Below, in pieces: positions 7,898 to 16,020 of a stretch of DNA of 64,000 bases. The translations under genes and the position numbers were made by a program. Positions within the stretch are counted from its first letter, which is position 1. The number at the start of each line of letters is the position of its first letter. The notes beneath the pieces are model-generated. The model was given only the letters and a program-made list of their open reading frames with translations, had not been told where the DNA came from and searched no databases. This stretch comes from DALYJJ01 sp033763935 (GTDB lineage: Bacteria > Acidobacteriota > Terriglobia > Bryobacterales > Bryobacteraceae): contig JANRJO010000005.1 of NCBI GenBank assembly GCA_033763935.1, positions 47,826-111,825 of the forward strand. The letters run 5' to 3'.

Positions 7898-8577
7898 TGC
7901 TTATCTCCTTGATACAGAGTCAGGGTCTTCAAACCTTTGTGTTGCTGGAGCCGCCACCATAGGTCATCGAAGCGCTCCTCGGAGAGCGGCTCTTTCAGTT
8001 GAAACCGGTGCTCGTCGTGGAGGGTGGTAACGACGATCTCGAACGGGGTGACTCGGGCCAGGTTCCGGATATCTGCGTATCGGAAGGTGACGCTGTCGCC
8101 CCTCGTCTCGCTTGCGAATGCGATGGCGTCGCGCCCCACCTCCAGGGCGCCTTGCGCGCCGCGAATCGGCCGAAGCCGCTTCGCGCGCACCGACCACAGC
8201 GGCTGGAGCGCGGAGTCCGCGACCTCGAGGGAGAGGCGCTGTCCGAGCCGCGTCTGGAGCAGCTCGCGGGCGGCGGCGAGCGGGGCGCCCGCCTTCAAAC
8301 GAAACTCGAACTCGCGGTCCGTGCCGAGGCGCCAGCGGACATCCTCGTAGGTCGTTACGCGAAGAAAGCGCTCGTTCAGTACGGCGTGCTGGATGTCGTC
8401 CCACTTGCTGGCGATCGTCTGCTTCCTCCCGGTGAACGTGAAGCCCTCCTCATTCAGCAGCAGGGCGCCATCGCGGTCGCGCAGCCAGCGTTCGTGCCGG
8501 GCTTCCATGCGGACGTTGGCCGCGGATGCGGTCACCACTAAGAAGAGTGCGAGAGCTGTTTGACTTCGGAATGCCAT
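7894..8577 (-). CDS. Exported protein with two PH-like repeats, 227 aa
   Basis: Signal peptide 1-20. Two similar modules follow, at about residues 27-100 and 140-215. Each runs from a short strand pair (GALLLNEEGFTF; GALEVGRDAIAF) through a D-D/A-I segment to a strand such as LRVTTYED or EIVVTTLHD, which looks like a duplicated pleckstrin-homology-like fold. Cysteines are absent, so direct soft-metal binding is unlikely. The start at 8577 lies inside the 3' end of the RND pump gene (40-base overlap), with GAGG about 7 bases upstream, and the stop overlaps the next ATG. It is therefore tightly coupled to the efflux operon. The function is not recognised. Confidence 0.8.
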   Translation of the reverse strand: MAFRSQTALALFLVVTASAANVRMEARHERWLRDRDGALLLNEEGFTFTGRKQTIASKWDDIQHAVLNERFLRVTTYEDVRWRLGTDREFEFRLKAGAPLAAARELLQTRLGQRLSLEVADSALQPLWSVRAKRLRPIRGAQGALEVGRDAIAFASETRGDSVTFRYADIRNLARVTPFEIVVTTLHDEHRFQLKEPLSEERFDDLWWRLQQHKGLKTLTLYQGDKQ

Positions 8578-11500
8578 TTCCAAACCTCGTAAATTGCCGG
8601 ATAGACCACCAGTTCGAGAATGAACGACGTGAAGACGCCGCCGATGATGGGCGCGCCGATGCGCTTCATAACATCCGCGCCGGTCCCCGTCGCCCACAGA
8701 ATCGGGACCAGGCCGATGAAGGTCGTAGCCACGGTCATGAACTTCGGCCGTATGCGCTTCACCGCGCCGTGCAGGATCGCTTCCTGCAGATCGCGCAAGC
8801 TGCGCAGTCGACCCTCTTTCTTGGCCTGTTCGTAGGCCAGGTCCAGATACAGCAGCATGAAGACGCCGGTCTCGGCGTCGACGCCCAGCAGCGCGATCAA
8901 GCCGACCCACACGCCGATGCTCATGTTGTAGTCGAGCGCGTAGAGCAGCCACACGGCGCCGATGGCAGAGAACGGCACGGCCAGGAGCACGATCGCCGTC
9001 TTGGTCATCGACTTCGTGTTCAGGTACAGGAGCACTACGATCAACAGCAGCGTGATCGGCAGTACGACTTTCAGCCGCTCGCGTACGCGCTCCATCGCCT
9101 CGTATTGGCCGCTCCACTGGATCGAGTAGCCGGCGGGCAGTTTCACCGCGCGGCGCACCGCCTCCTTGGCGTCTTCCACATAGCTGCCGGGATCGCGGCC
9201 GCCAACATCGACGTAAACGTAGCCGGTGAGCATTCCGTCTTCGTTGCGATACATCGAGGGTCCGGCCACCACCTTCACCTCCGCCAACTGAGACAGCGGA
9301 ACCTGCGCGGAGGTGTTCGCCGCCGGCACCAGAACGTTTTCGAGAGCCGGCAGCGTGCTCCGGTAGTCGCGCTGGTAGCGCACGTTCACCGGATAGCGCT
9401 CGCGGCCTTCGACGGTGGTGGTCACGTTGTCACCGCCGATCGCGTTGGTCACCGCCACCTGCGCGTCCTCGATGTTCAACCCGTAGCGCGCCAGCGCCTC
9501 CCGCTTCCAGACGAAGTCGAGGAAGTAGCCGCCGCCGGTGCGCTCCGCGAAGACGCTGCGGGTGCCCGGGACGGCGGGTAGCACACGCTCGATCTCACGA
9601 CCGATGCGCTCGATCTGCTGGATGTCCGCTCCGAAGACCTTCACGCCCACCGGAGTGCGGATGCCAGTGGTCAGCATGTCGATGCGCCCCTTGATGGGCA
9701 TGGTCCAGGAGTTGGAGGCGCCGGGGATCTGCAAAGCAGCGTTCATCTCGTTCACCAGTTGCTCGGACGAGATATGGTCCGGCCGGAACCAACGGAAGGC
9801 CGGCTTGGTCCATTCGGGCCAGTCTTTATAGAACGTGTCCACGGACCGCCATTCGCGCTTCGGCTTCAGCTGAATCACGGTTTCAAACATCGAAAGCGGC
9901 GCCGGATCGGTAGACGTCTCCGCGCGCCCGGCTTTACCGAAAACCCGCTCGACCTCGGGAAACTGCACGAGCAGCCGGTCTTGCACCTCGAGCAGCCGCT
10001 GCGCCTCCGTGATGGAAATGCCCGGCAGCGTCGACGGCATATAGAGCAGCGTCTCTTCATCCAGCGGCGGCATGAACTCCGAGCCGAGCTTCATGAACAC
10101 CGGCACGGTGACAGCGACCAGCGCGAACGCGCCGGCAATCACCACCCACTTCCACCGCAGCGACCACGCGCACACTGGCTCGTACAGCCGGATGAGCAGC
10201 CGCGAGATCGGATGGCTCTCCTCCGGATGGATCCTGCCCACAAGGACGGCGTTCGTCGCGCGCGCGAGCAGCCGCGGGCGAAAGTCGAAATTGCGGACGT
10301 GCGTGAACATCAGCCGGAGCGCGGGATCGAGCGTGATCGCCAGAAACGCCGCCACGATCATCGCCAGGTTCTTGGTATAGGCCAGCGGTTTGAACAACCG
10401 CCCTTCCTGCGCTTCGAGCGTCAGGACCGGCAGGAACGCCACGGCGATCACCAGCAGACTGTAGAAGCTGGGCGGGCCGACTTCCTTGATGGCCTCGACA
10501 ATCGCGGCCTTGTAATCGCCGACGCGCCCGCCCTTCTCCCACTCCTCGAGCTTTTTGTGCGTCTGCTCCACCACCACAATCGCCGCGTCCACCAGTTCGC
10601 CGATGGCGATGGCGATGCCGCCGAGCGACATGATGTTCGAGGTGAGCCCCATCATCTTCATGGGGATGAACGAAATGACAAACGCCACGGGGAGTGTGAT
10701 GAGCGGAATCAGCGCGCTGGGGATGTGCCAGAGAAAGATGAGGATGATCAGGCTGACGATCGCCAGCTCCTCGATCAGCGTCTCCTTCACCGTCTCGATC
10801 GACTTGAGGATCAGTTCGCTGCGGTCGTATGCCGTGACCAGCTTCACGCCCTGCGGCAGCCCGGGCTCGATTTCATGGAGCTTCGCCTTCACGCGCTCGA
10901 TGACATCGAGCGCGTTCTCGCCCTGCCGCATCACCACGATGCCGCTCACCGCTTCCCCGCGGCCGTCCAGGTCCGTGACGCCTCGGCGCAAATCCGGCCC
11001 CAGCCCTACTGTGCCCAACTCCCCGATGCGAACCGGTACGCCGTTGGCGCTCGCGGCTACGGGAATCTTTTCGATATCCGCCGTCGACCTTGCATACCCG
11101 CGGCCGCGGATCATGTATTCCGTACCGCTCATCTCCACCAGCCGCCCGCCCACATCGGAGTTGCCGCCGCGGACGGCCTCAACCACCTTAGAAATGGGAA
11201 TGTTGTATGCGCGCAACCGCAGTGGATCGACGTTCACCTGGTATTGGCGGACGAAGCCGCCCACGGGCGCAACCTCGGCGACGCCGCTGACCGACTGCAG
11301 GTGAAAGCGCAGATACCAGTCCTGTACGCTGCGCAGCTCTGCGAGGCTGTGCTTGCCGCTCTCGTCCACCAGCGCATACTGAAAGACCCAGCCGAGGCCC
11401 GTGGCGTCCGGCCCGAGCTCCGTGTTGACACCCTGCGGAAGCCGCGGCAGGACGCTCGACAGGTACTCGAGCGTGCGCGACCGCGCCCAGTAGATATCCG

Positions 11501-11798
11501 TTCCCTCCTCGAAGACGATGTACACGTACGAGTAGCCGAAGTCGGAGAAGCCGCGCACGGTGCGCACCTTCGGGGCGGCCAGCATCGAGGTGACGATCGG
11601 GTACGTCACCTGGTCCTCAATGATGTCCGGGCTACGGTCCCAGCGCGAGTACACGATGACCTGCGTCTCGCTCAAATCCGGAATCGCGTCCAGGGGAACG
11701 TTGTACATCGACCAGACGCCGACGGCGCAGAGCGCGCCGATGATCAGAAGCACGAGGAAGCGGTTGTGCGCGGAGAACTCGATGATGCGCTCAATCAT
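8538..11798 (-). CDS. cusA: CusA/CzcA-family heavy-metal efflux RND pump
   Basis: The 1086-residue inner-membrane proton-driven pump of the HME-RND family would move metal ions from the periplasm or cytoplasm out through the tripartite channel. It opens with MIERIIEFSAHNRFLV and VPLDAIPDLSE, typical for CusA/CzcA. Transmembrane helix 4 has AIAIGELVDAAIVVVEQ, with the acidic residues of the proton relay. Two large periplasmic loops and about 12 helices are present. Its ATG lies inside the adaptor gene (8-base overlap). The metal cannot be decided firmly. The His-rich and Cys-rich partners suggest copper, silver or zinc. Confidence 0.95.
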   Translation of the reverse strand: MIERIIEFSAHNRFLVLLIIGALCAVGVWSMYNVPLDAIPDLSETQVIVYSRWDRSPDIIEDQVTYPIVTSMLAAPKVRTVRGFSDFGYSYVYIVFEEGTDIYWARSRTLEYLSSVLPRLPQGVNTELGPDATGLGWVFQYALVDESGKHSLAELRSVQDWYLRFHLQSVSGVAEVAPVGGFVRQYQVNVDPLRLRAYNIPISKVVEAVRGGNSDVGGRLVEMSGTEYMIRGRGYARSTADIEKIPVAASANGVPVRIGELGTVGLGPDLRRGVTDLDGRGEAVSGIVVMRQGENALDVIERVKAKLHEIEPGLPQGVKLVTAYDRSELILKSIETVKETLIEELAIVSLIILIFLWHIPSALIPLITLPVAFVISFIPMKMMGLTSNIMSLGGIAIAIGELVDAAIVVVEQTHKKLEEWEKGGRVGDYKAAIVEAIKEVGPPSFYSLLVIAVAFLPVLTLEAQEGRLFKPLAYTKNLAMIVAAFLAITLDPALRLMFTHVRNFDFRPRLLARATNAVLVGRIHPEESHPISRLLIRLYEPVCAWSLRWKWVVIAGAFALVAVTVPVFMKLGSEFMPPLDEETLLYMPSTLPGISITEAQRLLEVQDRLLVQFPEVERVFGKAGRAETSTDPAPLSMFETVIQLKPKREWRSVDTFYKDWPEWTKPAFRWFRPDHISSEQLVNEMNAALQIPGASNSWTMPIKGRIDMLTTGIRTPVGVKVFGADIQQIERIGREIERVLPAVPGTRSVFAERTGGGYFLDFVWKREALARYGLNIEDAQVAVTNAIGGDNVTTTVEGRERYPVNVRYQRDYRSTLPALENVLVPAANTSAQVPLSQLAEVKVVAGPSMYRNEDGMLTGYVYVDVGGRDPGSYVEDAKEAVRRAVKLPAGYSIQWSGQYEAMERVRERLKVVLPITLLLIVVLLYLNTKSMTKTAIVLLAVPFSAIGAVWLLYALDYNMSIGVWVGLIALLGVDAETGVFMLLYLDLAYEQAKKEGRLRSLRDLQEAILHGAVKRIRPKFMTVATTFIGLVPILWATGTGADVMKRIGAPIIGGVFTSFILELVVYPAIYEVWKWHSEVKQLSHSS

Positions 11799-13179
11799 GT
11801 TTGTGCTCCGCCGGTGGGGCCGGCCTCGGCGCGCCGGCCGCGGGACCTGTCGCCGGCTGAGAGGGCCACTTCAACTGGCTCTCGGAATTCAGCAGGAAGT
11901 TCCCGGAGGTGACGATCCGCTCGCCTTCTTTGAGTCCGCTGCGGATCTCGATCTTGTCCCCGGCGCGCACTCCCGTTTCCACCGTGCGCGGCTCAAACAC
12001 GCCGTCTCCTTGCGCGACAAAGACCACCTGGCGCTCTCCCGTATGGAGCACTGCTTCAGCGGGCACCACCAGTCTCCGCCCCATCGGTACGTGGAAGCCG
12101 ACTTCAACAAACATGTCGGGCTTCAGAGCCAGGTTCGGATTCGGCGCCACCAGCCGGACCTTCAGCGTCCGGGTGGCCGGGTCCACCTGCGGCAGAATGT
12201 AGTCCACCTCGGCCCGAATCTTCCGGCCCGGCAGATAGCTCAGCGTGACGTCCGCCTGCCGGCCGACGGTCACAAGCGGCGCGTCGGACTCGTACACGTC
12301 CGCGATGATCCACACGCGGCTCAGGTCGACGATGGTGTAGAGTTCCGTTTCCGGCGTCACGCGCAGGTTCGGAAACGCGTTGCGCGTTGCCACGTAGCCC
12401 GAAGCGGGCGAGTAAAGCGTCACGGCGGGGTGGCTCTTCCCGTGCCGCTCCACTTCCTCGATCTGCTGTTCGTTGAGTCCCCAGTGCTCCAGGTGCTCGC
12501 GCGCCGCGCGGACCACCCCCTCTCCGTTCGACGGCATCAGCTTGCGCGCGCGCAATGCCAGGGCGTACTCCTGCATGGCGGCGGTGAGCTCCGGACTGTA
12601 GAGAGTCAGCAGCGGCTCACCCTTCTTCACAAACCGGCCCGTGTAGTCCGCAAAAACCTTCTCTACCCACCCTTCAGAGCGCGCGTGCACATGCGTGATG
12701 AGCCTCTCGTCCTGCGCCACCTTGCCCACGGCCCGCACCATCTGCTGGCCGCTCTCCGCCTCCACGTGCCCGTACTTCACCCCGATCCACTGCTGTTTGT
12801 CAGCGTTGATCTGAATCGCCCCCGGCTGATCGGACGCGTACACCGGCTCCAGGTCTTTCCCCGTCTCGGGATTGATGCCCGGCGCGTCAGCGCGGTAGTT
12901 CGGATCGTCCGGATCCCGGTAGAAAAGGATCTTTCCCTTCTTCGGAGCACCGCCCCCGGGCGCGCCCCCATCCGCGTACACCGGCTCCAGTTGCATGCCG
13001 CAATCCGGCGCAATGCCCGGCTTATCGCTGCGGTACTGCGGATGCATCGGGTCATGCCAGTAGAGGATCTTGCGCCCACCTTTCTCCGCCGGCGCGGCGG
13101 CGCCTCTTCCCTTCCCCAGCCACCACCCGCCGGCGAACGCCGCCGCGATCAGCAGCACAACGAGTATTCGAGTCTTCAT
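11791..13179 (-). CDS. cusB: Efflux RND periplasmic adaptor (CusB-like) with tandem heavy-metal-binding modules
   Basis: This 462-residue membrane-fusion protein would link the RND pump to the outer-membrane channel. After an N-terminal anchor (about 5-22) come two short heavy-metal-binding domains. The first (39-68) has the classic YWHDPMHP and a CGM motif at Cys60. The second (84-115) keeps the frame (FYRDPDDP, GKDLEPVY) but has lost its His, Met and Cys ligands. Barrel-sandwich, hairpin and beta-barrel parts follow, including ARSEGWVEK and SPASGYVATRNAF. It is encoded between cusC and cusA, with 4-base and 8-base overlaps. CusB family membership is secure, and metal specificity is inferred. 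Confidence 0.93.
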   Translation of the reverse strand: MKTRILVVLLIAAAFAGGWWLGKGRGAAAPAEKGGRKILYWHDPMHPQYRSDKPGIAPDCGMQLEPVYADGGAPGGGAPKKGKILFYRDPDDPNYRADAPGINPETGKDLEPVYASDQPGAIQINADKQQWIGVKYGHVEAESGQQMVRAVGKVAQDERLITHVHARSEGWVEKVFADYTGRFVKKGEPLLTLYSPELTAAMQEYALALRARKLMPSNGEGVVRAAREHLEHWGLNEQQIEEVERHGKSHPAVTLYSPASGYVATRNAFPNLRVTPETELYTIVDLSRVWIIADVYESDAPLVTVGRQADVTLSYLPGRKIRAEVDYILPQVDPATRTLKVRLVAPNPNLALKPDMFVEVGFHVPMGRRLVVPAEAVLHTGERQVVFVAQGDGVFEPRTVETGVRAGDKIEIRSGLKEGERIVTSGNFLLNSESQLKWPSQPATGPAAGAPRPAPPAEHKHD

Positions 13180-14423
13180 GCGCCCACCTCCACCAGTTCC
13201 AGCGCCGTGAGTTCCTCCAGCCGCACCAGGGCGAGCACGTAGTTCAACTCCTCCTCGCGCGACGTCGTCTCGTACTCAAGTACAGCCAGCAGGTTGTTCA
13301 GCAGGGTCAGGAACTCAACTTTTCCCTGCGAATACGCGGGAATCGAACTTTCGAGTGTGAGTCGCGCCTGCGGGATGAGCGTGTCGCGGTAGAGGTCGAG
13401 GATTTTCCGCGAGGTTTCCGCCGCTCGATAGTCTTCCTGCAGCCGGAAGGCGATCGTCTGCCCCGCGGCTTCGAATCCGCGGCGCGCCGCCGTGAGTTCC
13501 GCCGAGCGTTCGGCCACCTCACTCCTCACCCGGCCGCGATTGAAAACCGGCAGCGTGATGTCGACGCGGAACTGGTACATGTCCGCCATGCGGCCCATGT
13601 TGAAATAACCGCCGGAGACGGCGTAATCCGGCTGAAGGCCCTTCCGCGCCAGGTTCACCGAAAGCTCTTCGCGCTCAATGCGCTTCCGCTCACGCGCCAG
13701 TTCCGGCGAGTTCTTCTGCGCTGCGTTCATCAGCTCCGCCAGCGCCAGCCTGAACTCCGGCGCCGGAACCGGCAGGGGTCGCCCGAGCGGTGTGCCGGGC
13801 TGCCTCGCCAACAGCGCGTTCAACTCCGCCTCCCGGCTGCGGATCTCCTGACGCAGCCGCTCCAGCCGGAGGTCGAGGGCGGCGCGCTGCGTCTGTGCCT
13901 TAAAGATGTCCTGCTGGGCCGCCTGTCCCGCCGCGTAGCGCACCTCGGTCACCTTCACCGTCTCCTGCACCAGGTTTTGCGTGCTCCTCAGGATGTCGAG
14001 GAGGTCATACGCGGCGCCGAGCCGGTGCCAGGCGCTTTTCACGCGCGTCAACACGCTCAGTTGTGCGGCCTGGTACTGCTGAAACTCCGCGTCCGCCTCT
14101 CGCTCGGCGATCTCGCCCCGCAGCCCCCGTTTTCCGGGACCCGGCAGTTCCTGGGTGATCATCACGCCGATGTTCGCTACCGGGTCAGTGCCCAGGTTCG
14201 CGAGCGGCCGCGGGCTGCCTGTGCTCGCATAACCGCCGGAGATCATGGTGTCCGGTAGGGCCGATTCGCGGGCTGGCCGGTGCGTCGCCGCCTCGTACCG
14301 CTTCCGCGCCGCCAGCACCTCCGGGTTCGCTCTGAGCGCCTCCTGCATCAGGGGCCGCAGCGCGAGCCGCTCTTCCGCTCCCGCCGTCCAAAGAGCCGTC
14401 AATCCAAGAATGAATGCACGCAC
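13176..14423 (-). CDS. cusC: TolC-like outer-membrane efflux protein (CusC/CzcC family)
   Basis: The protein has 415 residues and a short signal peptide (ending near TAGA, residues 13-16). Two outer-membrane efflux (OEP) repeats with long amphipathic helices follow. Typical signatures include LRANPEVLAARKRYEAA at about 32-48 and the coiled segment LRLERLRQEIRSREAELNAL. It would form the trimeric channel that takes metal from the adaptor and pump to the outside. There is no lipobox cysteine at the signal-peptide end, unlike Escherichia coli CusC. It is translationally coupled to the adaptor (4-base overlap) and lies 54 bases behind the Cys/His-rich gene. Confidence 0.9.
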   Translation of the reverse strand: MRAFILGLTALWTAGAEERLALRPLMQEALRANPEVLAARKRYEAATHRPARESALPDTMISGGYASTGSPRPLANLGTDPVANIGVMITQELPGPGKRGLRGEIAEREADAEFQQYQAAQLSVLTRVKSAWHRLGAAYDLLDILRSTQNLVQETVKVTEVRYAAGQAAQQDIFKAQTQRAALDLRLERLRQEIRSREAELNALLARQPGTPLGRPLPVPAPEFRLALAELMNAAQKNSPELARERKRIEREELSVNLARKGLQPDYAVSGGYFNMGRMADMYQFRVDITLPVFNRGRVRSEVAERSAELTAARRGFEAAGQTIAFRLQEDYRAAETSRKILDLYRDTLIPQARLTLESSIPAYSQGKVEFLTLLNNLLAVLEYETTSREEELNYVLALVRLEELTALELVEVGA

Positions 14424-14477
14424 AACTCCTCCAGGAGGAATTTCGCTTACAGGGAAAGGCCGCGAGACGCGGGCGTG

Positions 14478-14837
14478 CTAAATGAGGAAGGAAGCGTTCA
14501 GAACGAACAGGTCCGGCGGAGACGCGACGGATGGGGTGACCTCGCCGGCGGGCGCCTCGGGAAGCACCACGGTCGCCGTCTCGATTGCCGTCACCGGCTC
14601 CAGCGCCGACAATCGCGCGTAGTCAAACTCCGACTTCTCGTAGTCCGCCTGCGCGTGACCGTGCGTGGCGCACGGCTCCACCGGCTGCTGATTGCCGCAG
14701 TGATCGTTCTTCACCGGCTGCGGCTTGGGGCAACAATCGTGGCTGGACGCTTGAGGAGCGCAGTTGACACACTGCCCGGCAACCACGCTCACAATGAGCA
14801 GGACGGCGGCCGCAACCGTGAATAGGGAACGGAACAC
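14478..14837 (-). CDS. Small exported Cys/His-rich protein, candidate metal binder
   Basis: The protein has 119 residues. After a signal peptide (1-21), residues 22-61 hold six cysteines (23, 26, 35, 36, 47, 56) and four histidines (33, 46, 59, 61), including a QCVNC pair and HDCCP. The remaining 58 residues are acidic and Pro/Val-rich and lack cysteine. It is the first gene of the efflux operon, transcribed just ahead of cusC. Together these features suggest a periplasmic metal sensor or chaperone that delivers metal to the pump. It could instead be a disulfide-rich protein of another kind. I do not recognise a named family. The gene is divergent from the Tat-exported propeller. Confidence 0.78.
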   Translation of the reverse strand: MFRSLFTVAAAVLLIVSVVAGQCVNCAPQASSHDCCPKPQPVKNDHCGNQQPVEPCATHGHAQADYEKSEFDYARLSALEPVTAIETATVVLPEAPAGEVTPSVASPPDLFVLNASFLI

Positions 14838-14898
14838 TCCAATATCAGAATATCATTACTGCGCCAGGATTCAAGAGCATGCTATAACGGCGAGACAT

Positions 14899-15942
14899 AT
14901 GAGGAGCGCAAGCCGCAGACAGTTCCTTCGCGCCGCCGCGCCGCTCGCCGCCGCGCCGGCCCTCCTGGGTGCAACGGACAAGGCCGGAACGAAGCGGCCG
15001 GTCGTCGGCACGGGCGAACACACCTACGAAGTCATCCACGACTGGGGCGAACTGCCAAAGACCATCGCTTACGGCAATACCCACGGCGTGGTGGAAGACT
15101 CGAAGGGACACATCTACGTCCACCACACCGTGAACGACACCAGCGAAAGCCACGACACGATGGTCGTGTTCGACGACAAGGGCAAGTTCGTCAAGAGCTG
15201 GGGCAAAGAGTTTAAGGGCGGTGCGCATGGGCTTCACATTCGCAAGGAAGGCCGCGAGGAGTTCCTCTATCTCTGCGACACCAAGCGCAACCTCGTCGTG
15301 AAAACAACCTTGGATGGCAAGGAGGTCTTCACACTCGGCTACCCCAAAGAGTCGCCGCAGTACGCGCCGGGCGCGGATGGGAAGCCGAAGAAGTACAGCC
15401 CGACCAACCTCGCCGTAGCTCCGAACGGCGATATTTATGTCGGAGACGGGTACGGCTCCAGTTACATCAACCAGTACAGCGCGAAGGGTGAATGGATCCG
15501 CACCTTCGGCGGGCTGGGCAAGGATGCCGGCCAGCTGAACTGCCCGCATGGGTTGACGGTCGACACCCGCGGCAAGGAACCGCTCCTGCTGGTGGCGGAT
15601 CGCTCCAACAAGCGCCTGCAGTATCTCACCCTGGACGGCAAGCATGTGCGCTTCGCCGAAGGAGTAGTCAACCTTCCCTGCCATTTCTCCGAACGAAAGG
15701 GCGTCTACGTCATCCCCGATCTCGGAGCGCGGGTCACCCTCATCGACCGTGAAGACAGGCTGATCGCCCACCTCGGCGAAGACCCGTCCAACACTTGGGG
15801 CCAGCTGCGCAAGCAGCCGCGGGACAAATTTATCCCCGGCAAGTTTATTTGCCCGCATGGCGCGTGCTTCGACCATAAAGGGAACATCTTCGTCGTCGAG
15901 TGGGTCGAGGTGGGCCGGGTAACGAAGCTTCGCCGAGTGTAG
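14899..15942 (+). CDS. Tat-exported NHL/six-bladed beta-propeller protein
   Basis: The 347-residue protein opens with a twin-arginine signal (SRRQFLR, then an Ala/Leu/Pro-rich stretch to about 26), so it should be exported folded. The rest is a propeller with recurring blade motifs such as HGVVEDSKGHIYVHH, LAVAPNGDIYVGDGYG and HGACFDHKGNIFVVEW, as in NHL or SMP-30-like proteins. Such proteins often act as lactonases or binding scaffolds. The activity here is unknown. I chose the ATG at 14899 because the twin-arginine motif lies right behind it. The longer frame upstream overlaps the divergent metal-binding gene. Confidence 0.85.
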   Translation: MRSASRRQFLRAAAPLAAAPALLGATDKAGTKRPVVGTGEHTYEVIHDWGELPKTIAYGNTHGVVEDSKGHIYVHHTVNDTSESHDTMVVFDDKGKFVKSWGKEFKGGAHGLHIRKEGREEFLYLCDTKRNLVVKTTLDGKEVFTLGYPKESPQYAPGADGKPKKYSPTNLAVAPNGDIYVGDGYGSSYINQYSAKGEWIRTFGGLGKDAGQLNCPHGLTVDTRGKEPLLLVADRSNKRLQYLTLDGKHVRFAEGVVNLPCHFSERKGVYVIPDLGARVTLIDREDRLIAHLGEDPSNTWGQLRKQPRDKFIPGKFICPHGACFDHKGNIFVVEWVEVGRVTKLRRV

Positions 15943-16020
15943 TTTACATACATTAATTCGTCGCTGTCCGCGGCGCAGTTCAGTAACATAAATCTGTTTT
16001 AAACCCATTCGGGAGGATTT

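Noticed and set aside
9759..11912. 717-codon open frame on the plus strand opposite the RND pump gene
   Set aside because: It lies antisense to a full-length, well-conserved RND pump, is Arg/His-rich and has no recognisable motif. GC-rich codon use creates such shadow frames.
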